Assembly (NCBI GenBank): GCA_031472005.1
Contig: PZJY01000001.1
Location: 3,100,001-3,164,000 of the forward strand
DNA: 64,000 nt
Direction of reading: 5' to 3'
DNA from: Tetracladium setigerum
Taxonomy: Eukaryota; Ascomycota; Leotiomycetes; Helotiales
A program made the position numbers and the translations under genes. Shown here one piece after another: positions 51,901 through 63,792 of this stretch. The notes beneath the pieces were generated by a model, which ran no database searches, had not been told where the DNA came from, and saw only the letters and a list, made by a program, of their open reading frames with translations. The first letter of the stretch is position 1, and every line of letters starts with the position of its first letter.

Positions 51901-54900
51901 AGCCTTCCACGGGATTGAAACATCGCCCCAAAGACAGTTCTGTCAACTAGTCACTGGCCAGCTCGGTTGGTAATCTTCACATCGTGGTGAATTCGAGAGG
52001 CTCTGCAAGCTGGGGTATGCTAATGATACAGAAGTACGTGTAGAAGTCGTTGCAGCCGATCGATAGGTCGGGACTTCCTGACTAATCGAACTCCTGTAAA
52101 TGCGAAGACAATGCAATATCAAAGAGGAGCGCAGCTTGTTGTTGACTTGATCAGAGAACCCTTCCAACATCCGTGAGAGCCCTTTACGCAAGAGTATACT
52201 TGAGAGAGGAAGCTTCGTTTTGCTAGACTTGTAGACAGTCGATAAATGGGACGATTAGCTAGATTGGGCGTCTAAGCATACCTATGCAACATATCAAAAT
52301 TTTACCTTGTCAGGTAATAAGCGCGGTTGTCTTCTGCTGCTTCATTGATGACATTAGCCTCCCAACTCCTCCTTGCGAGCCACAGCTATTGCTTTCACTG
52401 AGACTGTAGGTGCTAAACAGTTACCCCTTGGCATGTACTTACCAATCTTTAAACATTAAGGGGACAGCTGGCTTGGATCTTCTTCACTTTATATACTTAT
52501 GTGAATTTGGAGATTCGTTGGACCATTACAGCCTACCGAGTCGAGCGAAGGACGAATTTAGGTTCGTATTTAACGCAGTGCTTTCTTTCCAGTTGCTTGT
52601 AGCAGTACCATCTTAGACGTTTTCATCCGGAGTCTTTCGACTGTTATTGTTCAGCTGATCGTCTACCCATATATGGTTCTCAAAAGCAGATATTGTGCAG
52701 ATCTTCTAGTTGCGCCTCATGCAGCAGTGCCCGTCATAGTCCTTAGCATGCCGCACGCTCAAAGCTTTACGATTCGCAAGAGGAGTTTCAGTGCTTCCAT
52801 GACGTACAGGGTTGCAGACGAAATTGTTTGGCAATAATGGCAGTGCTGGGGGAGAGAGTGAGAGGGCTGAGTCAAAGTGAGTTGTTGAAAGTCTTGGAGC
52901 CAGTGGAGTTTGTGGGTTCTGAGAATATTGGCAACAACAACACTCTCCGAAACAAACCCAACATGATCAAAAGATTTTTCATACCTAGGTACCTACCTAC
53001 TTAGGTAGCCAGGTAGGTAGCTACCCAAGGTATGGTATCATTTCTTTCTATTGTATGCGTACCATCATCACAAATGCGAAAGCAAAAGTATTCGAGTTTC
53101 CTTTCTTCAAAACTGGACTGGTTGGGTATGGACGACGACTTGGACTTGGTCGTCTTCGGCAGGCGGCACAGTAGGAAAATCAATCTTACAGGACAGGACA
53201 AATCCCCAAGAAATGCTTGGTTGGATCGACCTCCCTCCCGCAAAACATTCGCCCAGCAGGGCGAAACGGTTCGGGTGTACGGATGACGATGTGCATTAAT
53301 CGAGGATTGAGCGCAGAGGGAGAAAGAATAACAACGGGGCGGGAGCTCAACTTGGGGCGGCTCATTCCTGAGGTAGGTACTGTATGTTTCGCAGCTAGTA
53401 GGGTAGGTACGAGTAGGTAGGAAAAGGTCCTTTTTGAATGTTAATAATTACCTAATTGAGGTGCCCCGTTTGCATTGCATGGTGCTACGGCAAGTCGATC
53501 GATATTATTAGTACCATGAGGTATTGTTAGTATTACTACTGTACCTAATCACTGTAGGACATTATTGTTAGTATTTTTGGAACTGGAGGTAAAGTAGGTA
53601 CCGTATAGTAATATTGAAATATGCAGCGACTTGTACGCAGTGGGTTGATGATTAATTCGATGCATGCTTCCTGCTGTTGGGATGAGGGAGGTATGCACTG
53701 TACTGTACTCCGTACTTGTATCAATGTTCTGACCGAGTACTCGTCTCATCCATGCACGCAGCCTTGGAATCTTTGACTGTTCCAGAAGTCGGCAAAGAAA
53801 AGGTGTGTTGGAGGTCGGGCAGATAGAATACGATGGGATGAAGCATTGCAGGATTCATGAGCTGGAACAGAGAGAGAGAGAGAAATGTGCCTTTTCTTCT
53901 CGTCGCATTATTAGAGTAATAAAATGCAGCGGTAGGATGTATGTAGCAGATGGACGTGGACATTCATTGAAGTTGAAGTCTCGAGCTTGAGTGGCATGGA
54001 ATGGTGCCAAGACTCTGAGTTAAACGCCCGAAGCCAGGAACCTGTGAAATAGGCGATCGATAAGGCCATCCACCATCACCATCACCATCCTCCATCATCT
54101 CAACTTCCCCATCTCCCAAGCAAACTATTTTTGCATTTCTCTCCAGCGTCCACCAACACTGCGACTTGCTTCGATCCTCGCTTTGTTTGTAAAGTCTGCG
54201 CATTCATCACATTCTCTGGAGTTCAGCGCTGCGAAAGGGCGCCATCCGATCTTCTGTTGCAACAGAGCTCTGCCCCCCGATCGAACTCAACCCCCCCTTC
54301 CCGACTTCTCACGACGGCGAAGGATCGCCTGTTCGGCCCCTTTTTACCCAGGCAGGTCTGCAGATTCATTGCAGGCGCAACATCCGCGATCTTCTTCACT
54401 TCTAGATCTCCTCGACCCCCACAACAACAGTGCCGCCGTGTAGTCGTCTATTCCCAACACCGCTTGAGCTCCAAGTCCCCCTCTCTCCCCCTCGAGCGAC
54501 GCTCCAGCCAACCTGCTGCCACAAGCGCTTCTCCTCCACCGCACTTCTTCAGCGTCTTCTCCGCCTAGGAATATATTATTATATTGTGCGCAAAAGGGTT
54601 GAAGGATTTGGTTCGAGAAGGCTTGTCTCGTTATTGCGCGATTCCTCTCTCCGAGATCTAAGGCGTGGGCAATCCCCAGGCGCAAACGTCACACCAGGAC
54701 GCCAACCCCCCCCTCTGAAGAAGCTTTCCCGACAACGTCAACGGTCGTCTGCAGCATCCTTCCCGTAGCGACACTACTACTCTCCCAAGCAACCCGGAAT
54801 CCAGGAGTCGAAACATCTGAAACTCTCCCCCTGGCCACCCCTTGGGGATTTTTGGAAGCTTGAGTGGTCGTGGTCGTGGTTGACATTGCGTCGCATAGCC

Positions 54901-55032
54901 TCACTGCCGCCGCAGCTCAGCCACGCTTCAGCGAGGCTGACTACTCCCCTGCTCTCCCTTACTCTCTCACCCTCTTTCATATATCCAAAAAGCGCCTGGC
55001 CCTATTTCTAAGAACAGCAACAATAAACTCTC
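48933..55032. other. Long intergenic region and CRZ1 leader
   Basis: 6.1 kb without a supported gene. It holds the promoter of the repeat-protein gene, an inverted-repeat-rich segment (52981-53035, ACCTAGGTACCTACC and its complement), a palindrome GTACTCCGTAC at 53705-53715 and an AG run near 53872. From about 54060 the sequence becomes C/T-rich (CCATCACCATCACC, later CCCCCTTCC). This looks like a long 5' leader of CRZ1, with several upstream ATGs such as that at 54131. Confidence 0.45.
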
Positions 55033-57319
55033 ATGATGGAACAACAACGCGGTCGATCGCCGTCGCAAGGCCGCCTCCCGTCCCATATAAACCAGAACCA
55101 CTCGCCGGCACCACCGCAGCATCAACAGCAACAACCGCAGCAGCAGCAGCAGCTTCAAAACAGTGCCAGCCAGATGGGTCTCGGACTTGGCCTTGAGAAT
55201 CAAGCCCACAATAGCCAATTCATAGGGGAAACTTCAATCAGAACAACACCACCACCAACAACTATTCAGATAGTAGTAATTACTTTCTCACCCAGCCAGG
55301 ACAGGCATTTCCCCAAGGCGGGCTTAATGCCAATTCCAACTTTACTCAGAGCAACCAAGAGTACAATCCTCAGTTCAAGCAAGAGGCACAGTCGCCCTTC
55401 GATCAACAGCAAGGAAGCTTCACGCAGGATTTGCTAGGTGCAAATCTCTCTCCAAACTTCAACGAGGGTGACTTCTCGCTGTTCTCGGCCCCAGGTGCAC
55501 CAGAGAGCCAGTTTGACCAGTCTTTCTTCTTGAACGACGTTAGTGGAAACAACTCTTCCGTCAACCCAGGGCAACTCGACATGGCTTCTCCCCAAACCCA
55601 CAACCCAACTCCTCCCCACCTGCTCCAACCCGACGTGCACTCCCCAACTTCAGCTCATCAATCCCCTTCCTTCAATCAAGGCCAATTCCAACATTCTCCA
55701 AATCACTCTCGCCACGCTTCGCTCGGCCCAGAGAGTGCAGCCTTCCCCGATTGGAGCATGATGCCAAGACAATTCCAGGGACACCGAAGAACCCCTTCTG
55801 AGTATTCTGACATCTCAGCCTCTTCAGCCGCCCACTCGCCGCATTTAGGTCATCACGATAGCTTTGAGAACCATGATCCTCGCCACTCTCCTATGCAACA
55901 CCCGCAAGACTCATCTAGTCTCTACAATGAAGTACTTGGTATTGGACCTTCTCCCTCTCCGACCCTCAAGTTCATGGAGCAACACCCGGAAGAGGTCTAA
56001 GTCCAGCACATACTCCATCTCACTCGCCTAGAATCTCTCCCCAACAACTACCAAACATGAACCAACAAAACGATTTCATGCTCGGTGTTGGCAATGGTTT
56101 CGGTTCTCAACCCAGTTTGTACGGTCCTGGACCAAATGCATTCCCCCAAGTACAACACGGCCATGGCTCTCTCGACATGGGACAAGCTCAACAAATGGTA
56201 CCTCCTGAAATCAATGTTGAATTTGCACCAGCTTCCCGACAAAACAGCTTTGAGCCACCAAAGCCTTCCATTGACCAAGATGCCCTGACACCACCAGACA
56301 GAGGCCGCCGTCGTCGAGCAGTTTCGGATCCCTACAACAGCGTCATTTCTCGCCCGCACACTCCCGCCAATGCATCTCCAGGACTTGGTGCTGAGCTTTC
56401 GGCTCATACTCCCTCAAGCCATCGCTCACTATCTCCAAATGATAGAACTGGTGCCGCTTCTCCAAGTCGTCGCCGGCAGTCAACATCATCACTTCCCAAC
56501 CGAGATTATATTCTTGGATTGGCGGACCCTGAGTATGTAGCTGCAACTTCAGACAGTGGTAGCGCAAAGCGTGTACAAAAGCACCCGGCAACATTTCAGT
56601 GTACATTATGTCCGAAACGCTTCACCCGTGCTTACAATCTACGATCTCATTTGCGAACGCATACTGATGAACGTCCTTTCGTTTGTACTGTCTGTGGTAA
56701 AGCTTTTGCACGACAGCATGATCGAAAACGCCATGAAGGTCTCCATTCGGGGGAGAAGAAGTTTGTTTGCAAAGGAGAATTAAAACAAGGAGGCCATTGG
56801 GGATGTATGTATATCCTTTCATCACATGCGGACTTTACTGACGTTGCTACAGGTGGTCGTAAATTTGCACGGGCAGATGCCCTTGGACGTCACTTTAGAT
56901 CTGAGGCAGGACGCATCTGTATCAAACCTCTGCTTGACGAGGAAGCCATTGAACGTCAACGCGTTTGGCAAGAGCAAAGAATGCAAAATATGTCAATGCA
57001 ACAGCCTCAACCGCTTGGAGTGGATCAAAATGGCTTCCCATTGGATACCAGTGGAAACTACACGCTTCCGGCAGCACTTCTTGCCCAGTACCCTGCTCTT
57101 GCGGCTTTGAGTTGGCCTCAAGGAGATATCAATGTGGAAGATGATCCAAGTGGTCGAAGCTCTTTCGATGCCAGTGGTAGCGAGTATTACGAAGAGGATG
57201 AAGGCGGTTATATCTCGAATGACCCTACATCACAGCAACAACAACCACAGTACGGCGCACCACAATTCCAACGACAAGAAGGATTGTACAACGGCGGTGG
57301 CTATTCTAGCGATATTTGA
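55033..57319 (+). CDS. CRZ1: Calcineurin-responsive zinc-finger transcription factor Crz1/CrzA
   Basis: Transcription factor dephosphorylated by calcineurin to enter the nucleus under calcium, wall or pH stress. Exons 55033-56804 and 56853-57319. The start [11 protein letters not shown] is followed by a Gln/Pro-rich part, Asn/Ser-rich regions and a Ser/Pro regulatory region. PEINVE (56204-56221) is a PxIxIT-like calcineurin docking site. Two classical C2H2 fingers follow: [20 protein letters not shown] and [20 protein letters not shown] third divergent finger ([18 protein letters not shown]) is split by the intron; the tail is acidic/Gln-rich. The frame breaks twice. One base is missing at the G run 55225-55228 (joining NSQFIG to [11 protein letters not shown]) and one between 55985 and 55997 (joining KFMEQHP to [11 protein letters not shown]). 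Corrected length is 746 residues. Confidence 0.93.
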
Positions 57320-58148
57320 AGTCGATAATGCGTGAATTTGGTCATGTCCGGGTCAGATTAGATACCATGTTTCTTCATTGCAGCTACTCTTGCTTTCTTC
57401 GGTGGGGTTGTGGCGTTATTAGATGATACCTTTGCATGGAATGGCTTTTTTGATTTGCTTCCATCTGTTTTGCTTCTAACGATTCTTGCTTTATTCTTAG
57501 ACTTTGAGCTGAACATCGATTCAGACGCTAGTGGAGTTGGTATTTTTACGAAAGATTATGTTATTACATGCAATAACACACAATATAAATATTTCACAGA
57601 ATATGCAATACGAATGCTTTAAAGCGGCCTTGCAAAAACATTCCTTTGACTGTAGAAATTCGGAAGGATTCGCATCCAGAAGAAAGAGAAGCTTTTTCAT
57701 ATACTTCCGCATCTCCGTTTTGAGAAAGCTTCACTGACGTAATCCCAGCCCGCAGATTAATACTGTCGTGTGCGTGACCATCATCCCACCAGCTCCTGAT
57801 TTTTCACTCCCCCATTCTTCCTTATTATCTTTCACTTCCTCCCTTCTCATCACACAATTGCATGATACCGCACACAACCATGATATTTATTTACAAACAG
57901 CAATAAAACATCACTCAATTCCCAATTCTATCCGCGCCATCCGCGCACACTATCTTGGCCCACCACCCCACCACGACATGTCCAGCTACCCCTCCAGCTC
58001 ATCATCATTCAGGACAGCAACGATGCGAAAATGCATTAACATCACAATCCTACTATTTGCATTCTTCTTTCCCCTCTATAACTCTCAACTCTTTACATTA
58101 CCACCTCGCCATCCACCCTTGCAATTGCAATCGCAGTTGCAAAAAAGG
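57320..58148. other. Intergenic region, CRZ1 to HAD phosphatase
   Basis: 829 bases: the CRZ1 3' end, then a promoter and leader. The frame of the next gene is open upstream to 57768 and a start at 57978 is possible, so part of this may be coding. Confidence 0.4.
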
Positions 58149-59082
58149 ATGTCATCATCATCATCCAACAACAATAACAAGCCCAGCCGAAATATTTATG
58201 TCCTTGACTTCGACGGCACCATCACAGCCGCCGACACCACTTCGGCCATCTTCGAGAGTGCCGTGCGGTGGCATGGTCTCCACGGCGGCAATGCAAGCGA
58301 AGCCGCGATGCGAGAGAAGCTGAATTTCATCTACGATGAATACGACAAAGATTATGCGACGCTGGAGCCACCACCAGCCAAATTCACGAGCCTGAAGGAG
58401 TTTGTGACGTATCAGCGGAGCTTGAAGGAGGTGGAAGAGAGGAGTTTCGAGAGGGTTAGTCAGGCGGGGATTTTGGGCGAGATAGGGAAGGATGGGTGGA
58501 GGAGACTGGGTGCTGAGGCTGTTGGGGATGGGAGTGTGGTTGTTAGAGATGGGTGGGAAGCGTTTTTGGGGAAGGTGGGGAGGGAAGGGGCGAAGTGGGG
58601 GATCGTGAGTGTGAGTTTTTGTGATGATTTCATTAGAGGCGTTTTGGGGTTGGGGGGAGTGGCAGGAAGGGAGAGGATAGGATTGAGGTTCTAGCGAATA
58701 GTCCAGATAGAGATGGGATTGTGCATGGTTATGAGAATAAGGGGAAGAAAACGAAAGTGATGGTGGAAAGTAAGGGGAAGAGAGATGCTTTGAGGATTTT
58801 GGTAGAGAGGTTGAAGAAGGAGGGAGGGAGTGGAAAGGAGGGAAGAGTGGTGTATTTTGGAGATTCGTCGACGGATGTGGAGTGTTTGACGGAGGACGGG
58901 TAGTGGGAATTGTGATGACGAAGGCAGACGGCTCGAGTAAATTGTTGGATATCCTGAAGGGATTTGGGGAGGGCAACGTGAAGAGCATTGCGAAGTATGA
59001 TGAGAGGGAAAGAAGGAAGGGGGTAGTCTATTTTGCAAAGGATTACAGGGAGATTGTTGAGAGTCCTCTGTTGAGAAAGTAG
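58149..59082 (+). CDS. HAD-superfamily phosphatase
   Basis: Haloacid-dehalogenase-type phosphohydrolase, resembling the MtnX/phosphoserine-phosphatase-like group; the substrate is unknown. The nucleophile motif I reads IYVLDFDGTITAADTTSAIF. Motif II is WGIVSVSFCDDFIRGVLG. The Lys of motif III is likely in SKGKRDALRIL and the metal-binding motif IV is VYFGDSSTDVECL. The start at 58149 (MSSSSSNNNN) is chosen because the catalytic domain begins soon after. A start at 57978 would add a hydrophobic segment (ITILLFAFFFPLY) and a possible signal anchor. The frame breaks twice, each time by one missing G: between 58651 and 58671 (before EDRIEVLANSPDRDG) and at 58898-58900 (before VVGIVMTKADGSS). Corrected length is 311 residues. 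Confidence 0.82.
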
Positions 59083-59436
59083 TGCTGGACAGAAAGAAAG
59101 TAATGTTAATTGGTAATAGCTTTAATGTGGACTGTTGGATCTGTCTGCTTTCGAGTGATGGTATCTGTACGCTGAGATATCAAATTCTGTATTCTAGGGC
59201 AAGCAATTCAAGCGAATTATGAAGTCGAGCATGTTAAAAACTTATCCTAGAGTATGGCAGCATATAGACTAGTCTTTGCGGAGGTATGGCCTTGGATATT
59301 GAATCCATTGGGGAAATACGCTCTACCCAGAGGATCAGTAACATGTACCGCACTGGCGACCGAAAGCTGGCAATTTGAAATCAACACTTTGAGTCTTTTT
59401 CTCAAGCATTTAAATCTATTTGCATCTATCGATATC
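59083..59436. other. Convergent 3' intergenic region, HAD / M20
   Basis: 354 bases between two gene ends; presumably both terminators. Nothing else seen. Confidence 0.45.
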
Positions 59437-60617
59437 CTAGTTCTTCTTCTCCAAGGCAAACCGAATCAGCTTCTTATACCCCTCAACAGCCTCTTCCAAA
59501 TCCTTTACATCCAAATGCTCATGCGCACTATGCGCCTCCAGAATACTGCCCGGGCCATAAAGATATCTCTTGTGGTCGCCCTTCAGATTTGGGATATCCG
59601 TTCCATAATTAACCACAATGGTGTCAAACCCTGGAACATCACTATCAATGAAAACAGGTCCATAACCCAGATGGAAGTCGACGTCAAACTTCTCCCCCGT
59701 CGCATTCAACGTGTCAAAAACAATCTTCTGGATATCCTGAGGCGTCCCATCGGCAATTCGAATAGAAATACCAGCTTTCGCCTCCTCCGCAAGAACATTC
59801 GACGCTACTCCCCCTGCATCTGACCAACATTAATAGTCGTATTTCCATATTTCTCCGAGTAAGGGTATTCTGCAGTCAACAATCCATACAGAGCAGGTAT
59901 CAACATGGCATTAGCGCTTTTACCGCTCGTCGGGTATCCCGAATGTCCAGCTTTCCCCTGTGCTCGGATATCAATTCCAATAATCCCTTTATGACCGCTC
60001 GCGAGCTTCAATTCCGTCGGCTCGCCAAATATGACACTCTCCCATTTCAAGCCCAGTTCATTCGCTTTCTTCATCCCATCGCCCCCAACCTCTTCCCCTA
60101 CCACAAACAACAACCCTACATCACCCTCTTCAACTTCCCCAGCTGCAATCAATGCCTCGAGCGCCTTTATCTGGGTTGCTACACTTCCTTTCGCATCCAC
60201 GCTTCCTCTTCCTCTAATAACATCCCCATCTCTCTCGTACGGCCAGTACGGAGGCACGGTATCGATATGTGAGCTCACCAGCGTCCTGGTCTTCCTCTGC
60301 TTTCCAAGATAGGCGAGAATATTGTCGCGGGGCTTTGTTGATGGCGGGACAGGCTCACATGATTGGAGCTCGACGGTGAAGTTTATGGAGCGCAGGTAGT
60401 TTGTGAGGTAGGTGGTAGCGTCGTGTTCGTTACCAGTTATGGATTCAATTTCGACGAGGGCTTTGTGGAGTTCGAGGAGGGGCAGGCTGTTGGATGTGGA
60501 TGTTGATGGGCTGGTGGTAGAGGAGCTTGACAGGATGGGCGATTGGCTTTTGGGAGAGGGGGTGGCAGAGGTCAGACTACTTAGCAGCAGCGCGGTAGAG
60601 ATGTTGAGGAGCTTCAT
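59437..60617 (-). CDS. Secreted or vacuolar M20-family metallopeptidase
   Basis: Zinc aminoacylase/carboxypeptidase-like enzyme (ArgE/DapE/CPG2 family). A signal peptide (MKLLNISTALLLSSLTSATP) and Ser/Thr-rich linker precede the domain. Metal and catalytic positions are visible in SSHIDTVPPYWPYE, RGRGSVDAKGSVATQ, LLFVVGEEVGGDGM, VIFGEPTELKLASGHKG and the final SILEAHSAHEHLDVKDLEEA. The dimerisation insert starts GKAGHSGYPTSGKSAN. The frame breaks once at the C run 59810-59814: one extra base joins TTINVGQMQGG to VASNVLAEEAKAG, giving 393 residues. As written, the catalytic C-terminal third would be lost. Natural substrate (peptide or N-acyl amino acid) is not determined. Confidence 0.88.
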
Positions 60618-61268
60618 GGTGGTCGTTGAGTGCCAATTGATAATATTTGTGGAAGAGAAGCTTGTTGGTCGACGTTGGATTTGAGAGCTTGAGAGCTTGA
60701 GAGCTTGAGAGCTTGAGCTTGGAGACCAGACGCTTTTTCTTGGCAGGGTGGGGTGTGTGGAGCACCTCTCTGGTGTGATGGAATTTTGACAAAATATTCG
60801 ACATACGGAGGTAGGTCAATACCTAACAAAGAATGGACGCTGAGCAATAATCAAATATGAGGCAGAAATTCAAAAAGAAGGAACCTGAGGTACGGAAATC
60901 CTAGAGGAAAATTCTCGTCTTCAATTCCAAGTTAAATGAATGTACTGTACGGATATGAGGTAAGGAACCATATGGCAAAAATCTAAGTAGCGATAGCATT
61001 GCACTGCAACGAATTGGTGCAGTAGCTGCTGTACAGATTCATAAGTATACAAAAATGAATTTTTATTTCTTTAATGATACTCAATCGTCCCGCTCATGTC
61101 TACTCTAAAATTCTAGATAGAACCAGATGAGATAACCGAGCCCTGACTAGCTTCGGACGACCTGTTCAAGGTTGGACCTAGTTGAAAGTTGAGAATATTC
61201 GAACATTGATCTTATAATCAAGCGTCTTGGTCAGACAGAAATTTTCAAGTCTGACCCTCGACCCCAGT
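60618..61268. other. Intergenic region, M20 promoter and CDC43 3' end
   Basis: 651 bases. It includes a decamer tandem repeat close to the peptidase start. No gene. Confidence 0.45.
60682..60719. repeat. Tandem decamer GAGAGCTTGA, about four copies
   Basis: TGAGAGCTTG units repeat perfectly about four times, 65-100 bases upstream of the M20 peptidase ATG. It lies in the promoter or leader of that gene. Confidence 0.8.
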
Positions 61269-62778
61269 TTAGGAAAGAGCAGCAGTCAACCCGGCTAGAT
61301 ACTTTGGTGGTTCTTCACTCGAAGCCATCTTAGCCTTGAACTCGGGATCGTCCTCTCTCACCTCAAAGCTATACCCATGCTTCCAGTATACTTGAGATGG
61401 TACAAGCCCCGCGTTGCGAATCTTCGAGATATTTTCTCTGTGCTCCACACTCACACAAAGAGCCGAATCTAAGGTTTTCAGGCCTGGCTCTTTCATAGTT
61501 GCAAGTGCAGCAAGACCCAGATATGAATGATATATGTCTGTGATATCGTCAGAGATTTGATGAGATCTGGCGTTCAAAGACCTACCTGGAGGATTTCCAG
61601 GATACTTGCCAAATCCTCCGATTCGATGTTGTGTTTGCTCGAACAAGAATCGACGTATTGAAGGCGCGTTTACGATCTGTAATATGTCGTGGCCCAGCAT
61701 CTGAAATTTCAGCATTATCCTTTGCACAGTTTTCCACCAAACTTACGTCTAATGAGGCCCCGACCCAAAACGCATAGCATGTGTCGACCATCTTATTACA
61801 TCGCCCATTGAATCCGACAAAATCCTCGGTATCTACTGCTGGCTCAGCAGACTCCAGGTCCTCCTTCGTATCCTCTACTTCATCATCAGAGTCTTCCACG
61901 TCAGCTTGGTAACTCATTTGCCTTGATACCAGCCATCTGGTGGTTTCCGCGACACTTGTGAGTCCAGGCTGTCCCTTTGATTTTGATCCCGAGTCGGTTA
62001 AGTTAGGTAGACGACCAAGGAACGAAAGTGCTGCAATGGCACAATAGGTATATCCAGCTGTGAATGTCAGGTTCAACTCTGCAACTCAAAGGATATACCT
62101 ACCATGTGCTTCATGCTTCGAAGATTCCGAAATACCACCATCATAAGTCTTCCTTCATCAATCAACCCACATCCTCTCCAAAAACACAATGAGCAACACA
62201 ACATACCTGACCAGCCCTCAGAAAATCCACCAAAGCTTCCACATCAATATCTTCCTCCCCCCCTACCCCTCCATCATCCCCTCTCAACATCCACCTGATA
62301 GCCGCAGCCACATAACAGTGCCTCATATCCCTCCCACCTTCAACCACACCTCCTTCCGTAACCAACTCCCCAAAGCTTCCATCCTCCCTCTGCAATTTCC
62401 TTAACCACCTTAAACACTCCTTCCTCTTCACACCCTCCAAATCTCCCACAAAGCCCAAGCTCAAAATCGCGAAAAACGTCGCGGGTAAGTTCGCGGGATC
62501 CATTTGTTCGCCATTGAAGTAGTATGAGTCGGGGTACTTGTGGTTTGGGGATGCGCAGAAGCCACCGCTGGGGTGTTGGCAGTGGAGGATCCAATTGCGG
62601 ATGTTGAGTTGGGAGGGAGGGGGATGGGAATGGAGAGGAGGTCGTGCGCTGAGAGGATGAAGAACCCGAGGGTCATGCGGTTGGAATCTGTACTGGTATA
62701 TTGATTGGGAAGGAGGGAATTGAGACAACGCTGCCAGTATTTGGCGTGGAGCTCTGTGTTGATCGTTGGCTCGACCAT
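61269..62778 (-). CDS. CDC43: Geranylgeranyltransferase type I beta subunit
   Basis: Catalytic subunit that attaches geranylgeranyl to CaaL-ending proteins such as Rho GTPases. Exons 62778-62207, 62148-62103, 62057-61747, 61700-61586 and 61537-61269 give 437 residues. The protein opens HAKYWQRCLNSLLPNQYTST then DSNRMTLGFFILSAHDLL, characteristic of GGTase-I beta. Alpha-alpha-barrel repeats follow: NWILHCQHPSGGF, LQREDGSFGE, YDGGISESSKHEAHAGYTYC and QTQHRIGGFGKYPGNPPDIYH. The zinc site is expected in the later repeats (Cys of VDTCYAFW, His of DIYHSYLGL). An acidic insert (DVEDSDDEVEDTKED) lies between repeats. The frame breaks once at the G run 62619-62623; one extra base joins SIPIPLPP to SQLNIRNWILHC. 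Confidence 0.9.
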
Positions 62779-63124
62779 ATTTCTTGTGTCCTGTTTGTGG
62801 AGCTTGCTACATGAACTTGGAGAGAGGAAGAAAGAGCAGAGCTGGCAGCCAAGCGATCAACAGATCTTATCCGGCACCGGATAAACTTATCAACCTTAAA
62901 TTAAGGTTGGGGTCTGAGCGGCCGCATCTGCCATGAATCACCGCCTAGGATGATTCGGAAAATAGCATCAGGAGGCCAGCAGGCCAGCAATAATAAGGCA
63001 AACATTGATTGATCTGGTGATACCTCTGACACGCTCTCTTTCTCTCTCTTTCTCCTTACCATAAACATCTCCTCTGCCCTTTCATATTTACATTCCTTTA
63101 AATCCTACATAGCCGACTACAAAA
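62779..63124. other. Divergent promoter, CDC43 / ILM1
   Basis: 346 bases between two start codons, with a CTCTCTTTCTCTC tract near 63031-63055 ahead of ILM1. No other feature seen. Confidence 0.5.
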
Positions 63125-63792
63125 ATGCCGCTCATATCCGCAAACACCATCCTGACTTCGGTCTCGCTCTTCCACATCACTCTCGGCTTCTTCTTCCTCA
63201 CTTCACCAATAACGGTCTCCGATCAGACGTTGGTATTCATTATTGGAGAAGCTATGGGTCTCGTAAGTTCTGCGACATCGCGCAGAGAGAGCATTAAATA
63301 CTGATACCTTGGTGAAGCCCAACACTCGTTCTTTCGAATTGCAATCTGCACCACTCTCCTTCCTCGCGGCTGTTTTGTTAGTGGTAGGCATCAGCGATCT
63401 GGTAGCAATTTCTATGCCTGAAGAGATCTCCTCTTACCACTGGGGATCGCAAGGTACGTTGTTCCATCTTACCCTCCCTCACGTCTCTCTCTCTGAACGA
63501 CAACTAACTTTATATATAAAAAAAACCAGCCCCAATCCGCCTCCTTCTCTTCTTCATCCTAACCTTTTACTCCTATGCCTTCTCATCCTCCTCGCCCATC
63601 TACGGCTCCGGCTCAGATTCCTCATACAACGCTAGCTCGTGGGGGGAGGGATTGAAGAACAGGGTGTTATTTACATGGGCATTTGTGGAAATGATTACAT
63701 GGTTTTGGGCATTCGTGACCCTTAGGGAGGAGCGAAGAGACATGATCATTAGAATGCAGCAGAAGCGAGCTGCAGAAGATGATATGATGTAA
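63125..63792 (+). CDS. ILM1: Ilm1-family membrane protein
   Basis: Small multi-pass protein of the ILM1 family (increased loss of mitochondrial DNA), reported at the ER and needed for slow-growth and mtDNA maintenance in yeast. Exons 63125-63262, 63318-63453 and 63530-63792 join in phase to 178 residues. It begins MPLISANTILTSVSLFHITL, the typical family start. TM segments follow: LGFFFLTSP, APLSFLAAVLLVVGISDLVA, IRLLLFFILTFYSYAF and FTWAFVEMITWFWAFVTLRE. The tail is short and basic-acidic (RRDMIIRMQQKRAAEDDMM). Divergent from CDC43. Confidence 0.9.

Noticed and set aside
54131..54568. Open frame of 145 codons upstream of CRZ1
   Set aside because: Composition follows the C/T-rich leader and no domain is visible; more likely untranslated leader or upstream frames.
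54933..54939. GAGGCTG element in the CRZ1 leader as an autoregulatory Crz1 site
   Set aside because: A single seven-base match in a GC-rich leader is expected by chance.
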